Shown: positions 43,821 through 53,736 of the stretch, piece by piece | Layout: each line of letters starts with the position of its first letter | Position numbering within the stretch: position 1 is the stretch's first letter | Origin: an uncultured Prevotellaceae bacterium | Lineage (GTDB): Bacteria; Bacteroidota; Bacteroidia; Bacteroidales; Bacteroidaceae | Assembly (NCBI GenBank): GCA_902783625.1 | Contig: CACZRN010000021.1 | Coordinates: 1 to 64,000, forward strand | Reading direction: 5' to 3' | DNA length: 64,000 bases | Made by a program: the position numbers and the translations under genes | Notes under the pieces: generated by a model | What the model saw: only the letters and a program-made list of their open reading frames with translations | What the model was told of the DNA's origin: nothing | Database searches by the model: none

Positions 43821-44525
43821 TTATTCCTCGTCTGAGAGGCTCGTGTCGTTGAATTCAGATGTTATCTCTTCAATCTTTCCGTCCTTGCATTTATACACTA
43901 TGCCAGGATATTTGTTTATCATTGCCAGATTATGCGTTGACATAACCACCGATGTTCCGCTCTTTGATATCTTACGCAATATGGCTACAATTTTCTCAGC
44001 GGTTTCATGATCTAAGTTGCCAGTAGGCTCATCGGCAATGATAATCTTGGGTTTGTTGAGCATTGCACGTGCAATGACCACTCGCTGCTGTTCGCCTCCC
44101 GAAAGCTCGTGTGGCATCTTGTATTTCTTCTCTTCAAGTCCAACCTCGTCAAGCACCTCGTCAATTCTGTTCTCTATTTCCTGCTTGTTCTTCCAACCGG
44201 TAGCCTTCAGCACGAATGCAAGATTGCTGTACACGTTTCTGTTGTGTAACAATTGGAAATCCTGAAACACTATACCCATTTCTTTACGCAGATTAGGTAT
44301 CTCTTTGCGTTTGATAGTCTTCAGATCTCTTTCCAGTACTATTGCCATTTCGGTTTCTTCAGGGATATCTACTTCGCAATAGAACGTCTTCAGCAACGAA
44401 CTTTTACCTGAACCCACTTTGCCGATGATATATACGAACTCACCTTCATCGACAGAGAAATCATCGACATGAAGAATGTGGCAATCGCTTTGAAAAATAT
44501 CTACGTTCTTGTATTCTATCAACAT
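43821..44525 (-). CDS. ftsE: FtsE-like ABC transporter ATPase
   Basis: ATP-binding cassette of 234 residues, most like FtsE, which with FtsX controls septal peptidoglycan hydrolases. Walker A is GKVGSGKSS near residue 36, the Q-loop is VFQDFQLL near 85, the signature is LSGGEQQR near 140 and Walker B is IIIADEPTGNLD near 158. No ftsX-like permease lies next to it here. A lipoprotein exporter ATPase (LolD/MacB type) is the alternative. It follows the HU-SPOR gene by 15 nt. Confidence 0.85.
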   Translation of the reverse strand: MLIEYKNVDIFQSDCHILHVDDFSVDEGEFVYIIGKVGSGKSSLLKTFYCEVDIPEETEMAIVLERDLKTIKRKEIPNLRKEMGIVFQDFQLLHNRNVYSNLAFVLKATGWKNKQEIENRIDEVLDEVGLEEKKYKMPHELSGGEQQRVVIARAMLNKPKIIIADEPTGNLDHETAEKIVAILRKISKSGTSVVMSTHNLAMINKYPGIVYKCKDGKIEEITSEFNDTSLSDEE

Positions 44526-44540
44526 AAGTCGCTCAGTTTC

Positions 44541-45545
44541 TTAGTTGTTTAACTCCATCACCCAGCAGTCTTTAAACTCATTTTGCTGTGCAAGTTTGTT
44601 TCTCACATTATAAGCCTCACCCTGAGTTGAGTATTTACCGTAAATCACCTTCGAGTTTAGATTCTTCAGTATGGCTGAAGCCTTGCTCATTCCGCGTGCA
44701 GTGAGATCAGAGACATAACGTGTGGCGTTCTTTTCCGAGACTTTACTTGCCATAACAATTGTGTACATTTTCACGTTTTTCGCTTCATTCTCCTTTATTT
44801 CGCTCTGCATTGTGACCTGCTCACCGTCTGCAGTCAGCTTAGGCATTGCTATTTCCTTAATCTCATTGGTGGTTTCCTTGGCTATCTTGCTCAGTGTGGT
44901 GATATTCGAGACAATCGTCGATGTCATGGGTTGATTGTCGGTACTGAGCGAGATAGGGGAGAGCAGGAATACTATTGCCGCTACGACGGCAGCGGCGATA
45001 TTCCTTAGCATTCTCACACTCATGGTCACCTTTCCGCCGTTATCATCTGCTTCAAAGGCTTCCATTTCAAGCGAATCGTCACTCTTGCCGACCTCGATGA
45101 GTTTAAGTCCTGTCTCTTCTTTAGCCTCAATTTGCTTAATCTCAAATGCGCTCAATGCATAATAGTCGGGAGTTATAATCCCCGCGGCAAACGGTTTAAA
45201 AGTATATTGTCCGTCCTCGTTTCGCGATATTGTACCAATACCGTTGAATACATAGCATCCCACGGTATTAAGACACTGTCGTAGTTCCTCAACATTCTTC
45301 TCTATACGTCGCAGTGCCTCAGGATAACTGATGTCGTAGGTCTCAACAAAGTCCTGCACAAGCAACGAGTCGTTCATTGTCAGGTTGCTGTTGAATCCCA
45401 CCTCGCGACGTGGAGGAAGGAACATATTCTGCTCTTCTGAGTAACACGCCTCAGTATAGTGTGTGATAAAACCGCCAAAATCGGGAATAATCACACAGTC
45501 GTTCGACAAGAGAAGTCGTGATATATGCTGTTCGATGTTATTCAT
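44541..45545 (-). CDS. HU/CCDC81-like and SPOR domain protein
   Basis: Membrane protein of 334 residues typical of Bacteroidetes. The N-terminal 120 residues are a CCDC81-like HU-fold domain (IEQHISRLLLSNDCVIIPDF), followed by a linker, one membrane helix near 180-202, and a C-terminal SPOR-like repeat (about 255-330: YTIVMASKVSEKNA, VIYGKYSTQGEAY) expected to bind denuded septal peptidoglycan. Neighbouring ftsE-like ATPase suggests a cell-division role. A TAAATTTG box lies 6 nt before the ATG. Confidence 0.87.
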   Translation of the reverse strand: MNNIEQHISRLLLSNDCVIIPDFGGFITHYTEACYSEEQNMFLPPRREVGFNSNLTMNDSLLVQDFVETYDISYPEALRRIEKNVEELRQCLNTVGCYVFNGIGTISRNEDGQYTFKPFAAGIITPDYYALSAFEIKQIEAKEETGLKLIEVGKSDDSLEMEAFEADDNGGKVTMSVRMLRNIAAAVVAAIVFLLSPISLSTDNQPMTSTIVSNITTLSKIAKETTNEIKEIAMPKLTADGEQVTMQSEIKENEAKNVKMYTIVMASKVSEKNATRYVSDLTARGMSKASAILKNLNSKVIYGKYSTQGEAYNVRNKLAQQNEFKDCWVMELNN

Positions 45546-45550
45546 GTTTG

Positions 45551-45558
45551 CAAATTTA
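45551..45558 (-). promoter_or_regulatory. -7 box of the HU-SPOR gene, next to the start codon
   Basis: TAAATTTG on the minus strand, last base at 45551; the ATG is at 45545. The transcript would be leaderless. Confidence 0.45.
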
Positions 45559-45644
45559 CAATATTTTTTTCAAGTAAAAGTAAAAATATTTCGAATGTTT
45601 TTAAAAAAACAATCATTATTTTCACTATATTCGACTATTCTGTG

Positions 45645-45652
45645 TAATTTTG
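45645..45652 (+). promoter_or_regulatory. -7 box upstream of rfbC
   Basis: TAATTTTG, 53 nt before the rfbC ATG; no clear -33 element. Confidence 0.45.
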
Positions 45653-45704
45653 CCTTATGAAAAGCCATTAAAACGGCATAAAAAGCATTAAAAACTCAAT
45701 AGAA

Positions 45705-46250
45705 ATGAATTATATTAAAACTGCAATCGAAGGGGTTTATATTATTGAACCTAAAGTGTTTAGCGATTCGCGTGGCTACTTTATGGAGACGTGGAAGCAA
45801 GCTGAGTTTAACGAAAACGTTTACAAGGTTGATTTCATGCAGGAAAACGAGTCGAAGTCGTCGTATGGCGTTGTGCGTGGCTTACATTATCAGCGTGGTG
45901 AGTTTTCGCAGGCAAAACTGGTGAGGGTGATACGTGGATGTGTTGTTGATGTTGCCGTTGATTTGCGCCGGTTTTCTCCGACATTTGGAAAACATGTGAT
46001 GGTAGAGCTTAGCGACACCAACAAGCGTCAATTGTTCATTCCACGCGGCTTTGCCCACGGATTTGCAGTGTTGAGCGACGAGGCAATCTTCACATATAAG
46101 GTTGACAACGTCTATGCTCCTCAGACAGAGGCTTGTATTCGATGGAATGATCCTGCACTTGGTATTGAGTGGCCCTTGCCCGAGGCAGATGTGATGACAA
46201 GCGAGAAGGATATGCGTGGGGTTACCCTCAGCGAGGCAGATACATTCTAG
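45705..46250 (+). CDS. rfbC: dTDP-4-dehydrorhamnose 3,5-epimerase
   Basis: Cupin-fold enzyme of dTDP-L-rhamnose synthesis, 181 residues. Typical blocks are SDSRGYFMETW near residue 20, GVVRGLHYQ with the catalytic His near 62, GCVVDVAVDLR near 83, IPRGFAHGFAV near 112 and IRWNDPALGIEWP near 146. The rfbA, rfbB and rfbD genes that usually flank it are absent, so it works with genes elsewhere. Confidence 0.95.
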   Translation: MNYIKTAIEGVYIIEPKVFSDSRGYFMETWKQAEFNENVYKVDFMQENESKSSYGVVRGLHYQRGEFSQAKLVRVIRGCVVDVAVDLRRFSPTFGKHVMVELSDTNKRQLFIPRGFAHGFAVLSDEAIFTYKVDNVYAPQTEACIRWNDPALGIEWPLPEADVMTSEKDMRGVTLSEADTF

Positions 46251-46284
46251 TATTTAAGAGCTAAAATAACATTATTCATATATA

Positions 46285-46325
46285 AATATAGCCATAATCA
46301 AGCGATGATTATGGCTATATTATTT
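46285..46325. terminator. Terminator after rfbC
   Basis: A perfect 16-bp stem (46285-46300 with 46306-46321) and a 5-nt loop, followed by ATTT. It separates rfbC from array E and the convergent transporter gene. Confidence 0.85.
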
Positions 46326-46346
46326 GATGCATATTTTCCTGTCTCC

Positions 46347-46435
46347 AATAAAGAGCCCTTTTAATGCGATTAAAGAGGCTTTCTATTGACACTAAAGAGG
46401 CTCTTTAACAGCGTTAAAAGCCTCTTTAATAAAAC
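46347..46435 (-). repeat. Dispersed 22-bp repeat array, copy E
   Basis: Four units of 22-23 bp with cores AAAGAGCCC, AAAGAGGC, AAAGAGGCTCTTT and AAAAGCCTCTTT. On the minus strand it shows the common lead-in TTTATTAAAGAGGC and ends GGGCTCTTTATTGGAG. It lies in a convergent gap that already has a separate hairpin terminator. Confidence 0.88.
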
Positions 46436-46476
46436 ACTGGTATTCAGTTGCTTACAACTGCCATTTCATTATGTCT

Positions 46477-48174
46477 TTACATGCAGAAGAATAGCACGAG
46501 TATCTGGGCCGTGAATATCCTCAAGAACATCGAAAGCGGATACACCGTGGAGTAGCCTATGGCTGGTGCCTCACGCGAACAGAGCGAGTTGGCATAGGCA
46601 AGTGCCATCGGGTTGGTGTAGGTTCCTGCAAGCATACCGATAATGGTGAAATAATTAAAACGATATCTCATGCGTGCAAAATAGCCAATAATAAGCACGG
46701 GAATAACCGTTATAAGGAATCCGCAATATACATATTTAATTCCATCGCCTTGTACTACAGCCTCCCAGAAACCTGCACCCGATTTGATGCCGACACTTGC
46801 AAGGAACAAAACGAGTCCTATTTCGCGTAGCATCATGTTTGCGCTAGTGGTGGTATAGGTGACAAGTTTTATCCTGTAACCATAACGCCCTATAAGAATG
46901 GCTATTACAAGCGGACCGCCAGCAAGTCCTAGACGCAGTGGTACTGGCATGCCGGGGATTGTGAAGGGAATGCATCCAAAGATGATACCGATGATGATAC
47001 CTATGAAAATGGTGGCTATGTTTGGGGCGTTAAGTCTGTTAACAGAGTTGCCCATCATTTCGGCAACACGGTTTACATTTTCTTCCGGGCCTACTACCAT
47101 TATCTTATCACCTACGTGGAAGTGGTGGTTTCGCGATGCAAAGATATCGATTCCCTGACGGGTAATGCGTGTGACGTTCACGCCATAGACACTTGAGAAA
47201 TGCATCTTACCCAGTGTCTTGCCGTTCATTCTGGAACGCGTGACGACTATTCTCCGCGATACCATCGGTTGATTCTCGTTCTCGGCAGTCCAAGGGGTAT
47301 CTATCTCAGGGCCGATAAATGCTTGTATAGCCTCGGCATCGGCTTCGGCACAGACGATAAGCAACTCGTCGCCAACGGCGAAAACTGTATTGCGATTTGG
47401 AATGCTCACAACGCCGTCATGTAGATAGCGTGAGCAGACAATGTCGCGATTGAGGAACTCTGAAATCTGCATCAGATTGCGTCCTGCAAGGAATTTGTTT
47501 GTTACACGCAGGTGCATGCGATGAGGTTTTGCGTGTGGATTTGCGGCTTCAGCAGCCTCCAGTTGCTCTTCTTCTTTCTTAGTGTCAGTCTTTGTAATGA
47601 CTCTTATGACTATCATCGCAAGAATAATGCCCACAACGCCGAGAGGATAGGCACATGCATAGCCCGATGCAATAGATGGTATGCCGTTGCTGAACGTGTC
47701 GGAGATGTAGTTCAGAGCCTCCGTTGCTGCTCCAAGACCAGGGGTGTTGGTCACGGCACCATATAATGTACCTACGAGCATGGGCAGACTATCGTGATCA
47801 GATGTGTCGAAGAAGAGATAGTAGCATGCGAACATGATGGCTATGTTAAGCACAATTGCACATGTGGAAATCAAGTTAAGAGTGACGCCACCATGTTGGA
47901 AACTCTCGAAGAATCCAGGTCCTACCTGAAGTCCAATGCAAAAGACAAAGAGGATAAGTCCGAAGTCTTGAATGAATGAGAGTATATCAACAGGAGCGGT
48001 AAAGCCGATGTGACCTGCAAGAATACCTGCAAAGAGCACAAAGGTAACACCTAATGATATTCCGAAAATCTTAATCTTACCCAGCAACACACCAATTGCG
48101 ATGACGATCGAATACAATACTACGATGTGCGCAATTGATGAGGTGTCGGTGAAAAGAGTTATTAACCAATCCAT
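46477..48174 (-). CDS. Putative transporter, AspT/YidE type with two RCK_C domains
   Basis: Integral membrane protein of 565 residues. Two homologous membrane halves (about 10-190 and 380-560), each with an AspT/YidE duplication motif (GTLYGAVTNTPGLGAA and GMLAGTYTNPMALAYA), flank two cytosolic TrkA-C (RCK_C) domains (about 215-375; FLAGRNLMQISEF and RMNGKTLGKM). The family includes aspartate:alanine exchangers, but the substrate is unproven. Single gene. Confidence 0.88.
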   Translation of the reverse strand: MDWLITLFTDTSSIAHIVVLYSIVIAIGVLLGKIKIFGISLGVTFVLFAGILAGHIGFTAPVDILSFIQDFGLILFVFCIGLQVGPGFFESFQHGGVTLNLISTCAIVLNIAIMFACYYLFFDTSDHDSLPMLVGTLYGAVTNTPGLGAATEALNYISDTFSNGIPSIASGYACAYPLGVVGIILAMIVIRVITKTDTKKEEEQLEAAEAANPHAKPHRMHLRVTNKFLAGRNLMQISEFLNRDIVCSRYLHDGVVSIPNRNTVFAVGDELLIVCAEADAEAIQAFIGPEIDTPWTAENENQPMVSRRIVVTRSRMNGKTLGKMHFSSVYGVNVTRITRQGIDIFASRNHHFHVGDKIMVVGPEENVNRVAEMMGNSVNRLNAPNIATIFIGIIIGIIFGCIPFTIPGMPVPLRLGLAGGPLVIAILIGRYGYRIKLVTYTTTSANMMLREIGLVLFLASVGIKSGAGFWEAVVQGDGIKYVYCGFLITVIPVLIIGYFARMRYRFNYFTIIGMLAGTYTNPMALAYANSLCSREAPAIGYSTVYPLSMFLRIFTAQILVLFFCM

Positions 48175-48270
48175 AAATAGTTTACTGTTTATTAGGAGTT
48201 CAAGGATTATGTGATGTCAAGGAGTCAGACATATTTTAATATGTTAATCCATTGACATGTAAATCCGTAT

Positions 48271-49752
48271 TTAATAGCTTCGTGCAATAATCACTCTGCA
48301 TTTTGCAGGCTTGCCGCTAACCATGTCAACACCTGGTGTCTGTTCAATACCGAATGGCACGCAGCGTATTGTTGCCTGAGTTTCTTCCTTAATCTTTGCC
48401 TCGGTTTCAGCGGTGCCATCCCAATGGCAGAGGAAGAATCCTCCATCTTTTACGCGAGACTTGAACTCATCGTAGTTGTCACACTCATAAATTCGTTTGT
48501 CACGCCAAGCACGTGCTTTCTCGAATATATTCTTCTGTATGTCAACAAGGAGGTTCTCCACATACTCCTCAATGCCTTCAAGTGATACGGTCTCCTTCTC
48601 GAGAGTGTCGCGACGCATCACCTCTATAGTACCCGATTCAAGATCGCGTCCACCCATCACAAGGCGAACTGGCACACCCTTAAGTTCATAATCTGCGAAC
48701 TTAAACCCAGGACGTTTGTTGTCGGCATCGTCGTATTTCACGCTAATGCCACGCTCTCTAAGATTGTTGATGATAGGAGTGAGTTTCTCGGTGATAGCTT
48801 TCAGCTGATCATCACCCTTTGTGATAGGCACTATTACCACCTGAATAGGAGCAAGACGTGGAGGAAGTACTAGACCGTTATCGTCGGAGTGAGTCATGAT
48901 GAGCGCACCGATGAGTCGTGTTGAGACACCCCATGATGTAGCCCATACATATTCAGGACGGTTGTCCTTGTTTAGATATGTCACCTCGAAAGCCTTAGCA
49001 AAGTTCTGACCGAGGAAATGACTTGTTCCGCTTTGCAGTGCTTTGCCATCTTGCATCATAGCCTCGATGGTGTAAGTGTCGAGTGCGCCGGCGAAGCGTT
49101 CCGTTTCACTCTTCACACCTTGAACAACAGGTACAGCCATCCATTCTTCTGCAAATTTTGCATATACGCCAAGCATCTTGCGTGCTTCCTCTTCAGCTTC
49201 CTCACGGGTGGCATGTGCGGTGTGCCCCTCTTGCCATAGGAACTCACTTGTACGTAGGAATGGACGTGTGCGCATCTCCCAACGCATTACGTTACACCAC
49301 TGGTTGCACATCAAAGGCAGATCGCGCCATGAGTTAATCCAGTTTTTATATGTGTTCCATATAATCGTTTCTGATGTTGGACGTATGATGAGTTCTTCTT
49401 CAAGCTTTGCAGCAGGATCAACCTCTACACCGCTTTTGTCGTCTTTTGCTCTAAGGCGATAGTGAGTTACCACGGCACACTCTTTAGCAAATCCTTCCAC
49501 ATGCTCTGCCTCGCGGGAAAGGAACGATTTCGGTATTAGGAGTGGGAAGTAGGCATTCTGTGCACCTGTCTCCTTAAACATCAAGTCGAGTTGATGTTGC
49601 ATCTTCTCCCAAATAGCATAGCCATAAGGCTTTATGACCATACATCCTCTAACTGCCGACTGCTCTGCAAGATCGGCTTTTACAACTAAGTCGTTATACC
49701 ACTGGCTATAGTTCTCTGAACGTTTTGTTAGTTCTTTTAATTCTTTTGCCAT
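48271..49752 (-). CDS. proS: Prolyl-tRNA synthetase, archaeal/eukaryotic type
   Basis: Charges tRNA-Pro. A class II synthetase of 493 residues of the short archaeal/eukaryote-like type without the bacterial editing insertion. Visible are motif 2 in [24 protein letters not shown] near residue 155, the [15 protein letters not shown] proline/ATP pocket near 245, motif 3 in [24 protein letters not shown] near 272, and the anticodon-binding domain from about 300. The terminal CRVIIARSY ends in Tyr as in this subclass. Confidence 0.97.
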   Translation of the reverse strand: MAKELKELTKRSENYSQWYNDLVVKADLAEQSAVRGCMVIKPYGYAIWEKMQHQLDLMFKETGAQNAYFPLLIPKSFLSREAEHVEGFAKECAVVTHYRLRAKDDKSGVEVDPAAKLEEELIIRPTSETIIWNTYKNWINSWRDLPLMCNQWCNVMRWEMRTRPFLRTSEFLWQEGHTAHATREEAEEEARKMLGVYAKFAEEWMAVPVVQGVKSETERFAGALDTYTIEAMMQDGKALQSGTSHFLGQNFAKAFEVTYLNKDNRPEYVWATSWGVSTRLIGALIMTHSDDNGLVLPPRLAPIQVVIVPITKGDDQLKAITEKLTPIINNLRERGISVKYDDADNKRPGFKFADYELKGVPVRLVMGGRDLESGTIEVMRRDTLEKETVSLEGIEEYVENLLVDIQKNIFEKARAWRDKRIYECDNYDEFKSRVKDGGFFLCHWDGTAETEAKIKEETQATIRCVPFGIEQTPGVDMVSGKPAKCRVIIARSY

Positions 49753-49915
49753 ATCTGATTTTTATTTGATATTATGCTGAAATAAAGTATATGTTTATTG
49801 AAAACGATGCAAAATTAGTAAAAAATATAGACAACTTTATTGTTATTTTTAAAAAAAACATATAACTTTGCAATATATTGACTTGGATATATTTATTTTC
49901 ACTAATTTAATAGGT

Positions 49916-50605
49916 ATGAAGAAGTTTAAATTTTTGACATTGTCAATGTGTGTGTTGACAATTATGAGTTGCTCAACCAAGGCTGGTTCAGGTTCTTGGA
50001 TTGGTGCTGGCGGTGGAGCTGTATTGGGTGGTATTATTGGTAATATCATCGGTAAGGACTCAGAAGCTACAGCAATTGGTGCTGCCATTGGTGGTGCTGT
50101 TGGTGCAGGAACAGGTGCTTTGATTGGAAGACATATGGATAAGGTTGCAGCTGAGGCAGCTGCTCAGGTTCAGAATGCTTCTGTGGAGCAGGTAACTGAT
50201 GCTAATGGTCTTGCTGCTGTTAAAGTTACATTCGACAGTGGTATTCTTTTCGCTACAAACAAGTATGATCTTAATGCTAATTCTAAGGCAGAACTTGCAA
50301 AGTTTGCCGAAGTGCTAAAGAATAATACCGATTGCTATGTAGATGTATATGGACATACCGACTCATCAGGTAACGACAACATCAACATTCCTCTAAGTAA
50401 CAATCGTGCAAACAGTGTTTCCAATTATCTAAAGAGCTGTGGTGTATCTGCAGCACAGATTAAGAATACTGTTGGTAAGGGTAGCTCAGAGCCTGTTGCT
50501 GACAACAGCACAAAGGCAGGCAAGCAGCAGAACCGCCGTGTGGAGGTTTATATGTATGCAAGTCCTGCAATGATTGAGGCTGCGAATGCTGGTACACTGC
50601 AGTAA
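49916..50605 (+). CDS. OmpA-family lipoprotein with glycine zipper
   Basis: Outer-membrane lipoprotein of 229 residues anchored to peptidoglycan. From the ATG at 49916 the signal sequence ends at lipobox IMSCS. A glycine-zipper segment follows (about 24-78; GAGGGAVLGGIIGNIIGK, then GAAIGGAVGAGTGALIG). The C-terminal OmpA-like domain (about 100-220) has VDVYGHTDSSGND and SNNRANSVSNYL, the diaminopimelate-binding region. A TAACTTTG box lies at 49863-49870. The in-frame upstream start at 49868 is rejected because it precedes the signal peptide. Confidence 0.93.
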   Translation: MKKFKFLTLSMCVLTIMSCSTKAGSGSWIGAGGGAVLGGIIGNIIGKDSEATAIGAAIGGAVGAGTGALIGRHMDKVAAEAAAQVQNASVEQVTDANGLAAVKVTFDSGILFATNKYDLNANSKAELAKFAEVLKNNTDCYVDVYGHTDSSGNDNINIPLSNNRANSVSNYLKSCGVSAAQIKNTVGKGSSEPVADNSTKAGKQQNRRVEVYMYASPAMIEAANAGTLQ

Positions 50606-50630
50606 TTTGAGCCAACTTGATTAGTAACAG

Positions 50631-50664
50631 ACAAGGGCGCATTTTTGAAGTGCGCCCTTGTTTA
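50631..50664 (+). terminator. Terminator of the OmpA-like gene
   Basis: ACAAGGGCGCA pairs exactly with TGCGCCCTTGT (50651-50661), followed by TTAT. It ends 14 nt before the mtgA start. Confidence 0.85.
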
Positions 50665-50677
50665 TAATATAAATGGT

Positions 50678-51397
50678 TTGAGATTTGTAAAGAAATTCAT
50701 AATCTGGTTGTTGATTCTGTTCTTTGGATCTACATTGTCTATTGTCGTTATATACCGTTTCTTGCCGGTGTATATCACGCCTTTAATGGTAAAACGCTGC
50801 GTTGAATCTGGAAAAATAGGCTGGCATCATAATTGGGTTTCGCTTGATAAAATGTCGAAATCGGCTCCTGTCGCTGTTATGGCAAGTGAAGATCAGCGTT
50901 TCCTTTTGCATAATGGATTCGATGTGGATGCTATAAAGAAAGCTGTGGAGCGTAATCAGAAGGCTGGTAACAATAGATATGGTGCAAGTACAATTAGTCA
51001 GCAGACAGCCAAGAATGTTTTTCTTTGGAATGGTCGCTCATGGTTGAGAAAAGGTCTTGAGGCATATTTCACTGTCTTGATAGAAGCGATTTGGGGGAAA
51101 TACCGTATAATGGAAGTGTATCTCAATTCCATAGAGATGGGTGAAGGCATCTATGGCATTGAGGCTGTTGCTCGACAGCATTTCGGTATAACAGCAGATG
51201 GGTTGTCTAGATCGGAATGTGCTTTGATTGCAGCAACGTTGCCAAACCCGATTCGTTTCGACAGTTCGCAGCCAAGTGCTTACATTCTAAAACGCCAAAG
51301 ACAGATTATGACACAGATGAAATTCATACCTAGCTTTCCGAAGAAAGGTGAGAAATATAATCCCAAGACTGTTGTTGGGGGAGTATATAGTAAATAA
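50678..51397 (+). CDS. mtgA: Monofunctional peptidoglycan transglycosylase
   Basis: Inner-membrane GT51 enzyme that polymerises lipid II into glycan strands, 239 residues from TTG at 50678. One membrane helix (about 5-25) precedes the GT51 domain: [15 protein letters not shown] with the catalytic Glu near residue 69, [16 protein letters not shown] near 102, and the [20 protein letters not shown] block near 145. The start is inferred: no in-frame ATG exists, a TTG further up lies inside the terminator stem, and the ATG at 50674 is out of frame and stops after two codons. Confidence 0.9.
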   Translation: MRFVKKFIIWLLILFFGSTLSIVVIYRFLPVYITPLMVKRCVESGKIGWHHNWVSLDKMSKSAPVAVMASEDQRFLLHNGFDVDAIKKAVERNQKAGNNRYGASTISQQTAKNVFLWNGRSWLRKGLEAYFTVLIEAIWGKYRIMEVYLNSIEMGEGIYGIEAVARQHFGITADGLSRSECALIAATLPNPIRFDSSQPSAYILKRQRQIMTQMKFIPSFPKKGEKYNPKTVVGGVYSK

Positions 51398-51403
51398 TGT
51401 GCA

Positions 51404-53713
51404 ATGTCAATAAACTCTGAAAATATATTATCCAATCTAAACGACAGCCAACGGATGGCTGTTGAGTATTGCGATGGTCCACAACTTGTTATTGCAGGTG
51501 CCGGGGCAGGTAAGACTCGTGTGCTCACTCATAAGATTGCATATTTGCTTTTCAATGGTTGGAAGCCTTGGAATATCCTTGCTCTGACGTTTACCAACAA
51601 AGCAGCTCGTGAAATGGAGGCGAGGATAAAAGTTCTTGTCGGCGACAAGAATGCCAAGGGATTGAATATGGGAACATTCCATTCGTTGATGGCATCTGTG
51701 TTACGCCGAGAGGCTTCGTATGTCGGATATAAAAGCAACTACACAATTTACGACGAATCAGACTCGCGCTCACTGCTGAAGGCGATAATAAAAGAGATGT
51801 CGCTTGATGAAAAGAAATACAAACCCGCTGTGATTCATAGTGTTATATCGATGGCAAAGAACAACTGCATAGATGCTGATTCGTACAGCACCAATCTCAG
51901 TGAGGTGGATATGGATAATGAATACGACTTGGGTAAGATAGGCGAAATATATCATCTATACGAGGCAAGGCTTCGTCAAGCCAATGCAATGGACTTTGAT
52001 GACCTGCTTTTGAAAGCATACCACCTATTCAGAGACAACGATGAAATCCGCAAACAGTATTCCGATAAGTATAGGTATATCCTTATCGATGAGTATCAAG
52101 ACACTAACTATGTGCAACAGCAGATAGTTTATATATTGTCGGGAAAAAATGGCTATGTGTGCGCAGTGGGTGATGATTATCAAAGCATTTATGCTTTTCG
52201 TGGTGCAAGAATTGACAATATCTTGAAATTCAGGTCGCTTTTCGATGACTGCAAGCTGTTTAAACTTGAGCGCAACTATCGTTCAACCAAGATGATCGTC
52301 GCTGCTGCCAACAGTTTGATGAAGCATAATAAAAACCAGATTGATAAAGACGTATATAGTGACAAGGCCGACGGTGAGTTGGTTGACATCGTAGAGGCAT
52401 GCTCCGACAAAGAGGAAGTGGCTATTGTGTGCAAGGAGATAAAGAAAGCCACACGACACGATAGTGTTGAATATAAGAACATTGCAATACTATATCGCAC
52501 CAATGCCCAGAGTCGGTTGTTCGAAGATGAACTTAGGGCACAGAATATTCCTTATCGCATCTATGGCGGACTGAGTTTTTACCAACGCAAGGAGATAAAG
52601 GATATCGTTGCATATTTCAAGCTTGTTTGTAATCCCGACGATGAAGAGGCATTAAAGAGGATAATCAATTATCCGACACGTGGAATAGGTGATACAACCA
52701 TCTCTAAGATTATAGATAGGGCAAGAGCAGCAAATACCAGCCTTTGGAATGTTATATGCGACATTGAAACTGGCAGCGTGGATGTAAATAAAGGTACAAT
52801 AACCAAGCTTATTAACTTCCGTAATCTCATTGCTGGTTTCATTGAGCAGACAGAAACTGTTGATGCTTTCGAACTTGGTAAGGAGATAATCATGAAAAGC
52901 GGTGTGTCGGCAGAGATTTATTCTGGCACTGACCCTGACGATGTATCGCGACAAGAAAATGTTGAGCAACTCATTAATGGTTTGTCCGACTTCGTTGCAG
53001 ATAGGAGAGAACAGGGCGAAGAAGAGCATGCATTACTGATAGATTACCTTCAGTTGGTATCGCTTATGACTGATGCTGACAATGATGATAGCAGCGACAA
53101 TAAGGTTACGCTCATGACAATCCATTCGGCAAAAGGACTTGAATACGATACGGTTTTTGTTGTCGGACTTGAGGAGAATCTGTTTCCTGGACAGAAATCG
53201 TTGACATCATTGGCACGTTTAGAGGAAGAGCGCCGCCTGCTTTATGTCGCCATTACCCGCGCTGAACGCAAATGTTTCCTTACTTGGAGTCAGAAGCGAT
53301 GGCGTTATGGCATGATGGAATATGAACGCCCGTCGCGATTCTTGAAAGATATCTCAATCCAGTACGTCAGCAAGTATGGCGATTCTTTCGCATCAGACTA
53401 TAATCCTGATTCGAGAAGCATACAAAGGCGTCCTGTACATTTACCCTTGCGTTCATCATCAAATTTAATCGAAAACACAAGAATGAGGAGCAACCGCATG
53501 ACGATTATCCCAAGGGAATCAAAAGGTGCAACCGACAATTCATACGACGGTGACCTGAAAATAGGTACTCGCATATCGCATATGCGATTTGGGGTAGGTA
53601 CCATCACCAATCTTGAAGGGCGTGGCGAAAATGCCAAGGCTACGGTTGAGTTCGATAATGCCGGCACAAAGCAGCTGTTGCTAAAGTTCGCCAAAATTAC
53701 GGTTATTCATTAG
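51404..53713 (+). CDS. UvrD/PcrA-type superfamily 1 DNA helicase
   Basis: ATP-dependent 3'-5' DNA helicase of repair and replication, 769 residues. Motif I is AGAGAGKTRVLTHK near residue 32, motif Ia is LTFTNKAAREM, motif II is ILIDEYQDTNYVQQ near 227, motif III is VGDDYQSIYAFRGA near 255, motif V is VTLMTIHSAKGLEYDTVFV near 568 and motif VI is EERRLLYVAITRAE near 608. A PcrA-type C-terminal Tudor-like region is present (RISHMRFGVGTI). It starts 6 nt after mtgA, so it is probably co-transcribed. Confidence 0.95.
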   Translation: MSINSENILSNLNDSQRMAVEYCDGPQLVIAGAGAGKTRVLTHKIAYLLFNGWKPWNILALTFTNKAAREMEARIKVLVGDKNAKGLNMGTFHSLMASVLRREASYVGYKSNYTIYDESDSRSLLKAIIKEMSLDEKKYKPAVIHSVISMAKNNCIDADSYSTNLSEVDMDNEYDLGKIGEIYHLYEARLRQANAMDFDDLLLKAYHLFRDNDEIRKQYSDKYRYILIDEYQDTNYVQQQIVYILSGKNGYVCAVGDDYQSIYAFRGARIDNILKFRSLFDDCKLFKLERNYRSTKMIVAAANSLMKHNKNQIDKDVYSDKADGELVDIVEACSDKEEVAIVCKEIKKATRHDSVEYKNIAILYRTNAQSRLFEDELRAQNIPYRIYGGLSFYQRKEIKDIVAYFKLVCNPDDEEALKRIINYPTRGIGDTTISKIIDRARAANTSLWNVICDIETGSVDVNKGTITKLINFRNLIAGFIEQTETVDAFELGKEIIMKSGVSAEIYSGTDPDDVSRQENVEQLINGLSDFVADRREQGEEEHALLIDYLQLVSLMTDADNDDSSDNKVTLMTIHSAKGLEYDTVFVVGLEENLFPGQKSLTSLARLEEERRLLYVAITRAERKCFLTWSQKRWRYGMMEYERPSRFLKDISIQYVSKYGDSFASDYNPDSRSIQRRPVHLPLRSSSNLIENTRMRSNRMTIIPRESKGATDNSYDGDLKIGTRISHMRFGVGTITNLEGRGENAKATVEFDNAGTKQLLLKFAKITVIH

Positions 53714-53736
53714 TGTTTTATTTCAATTCCCAACAG

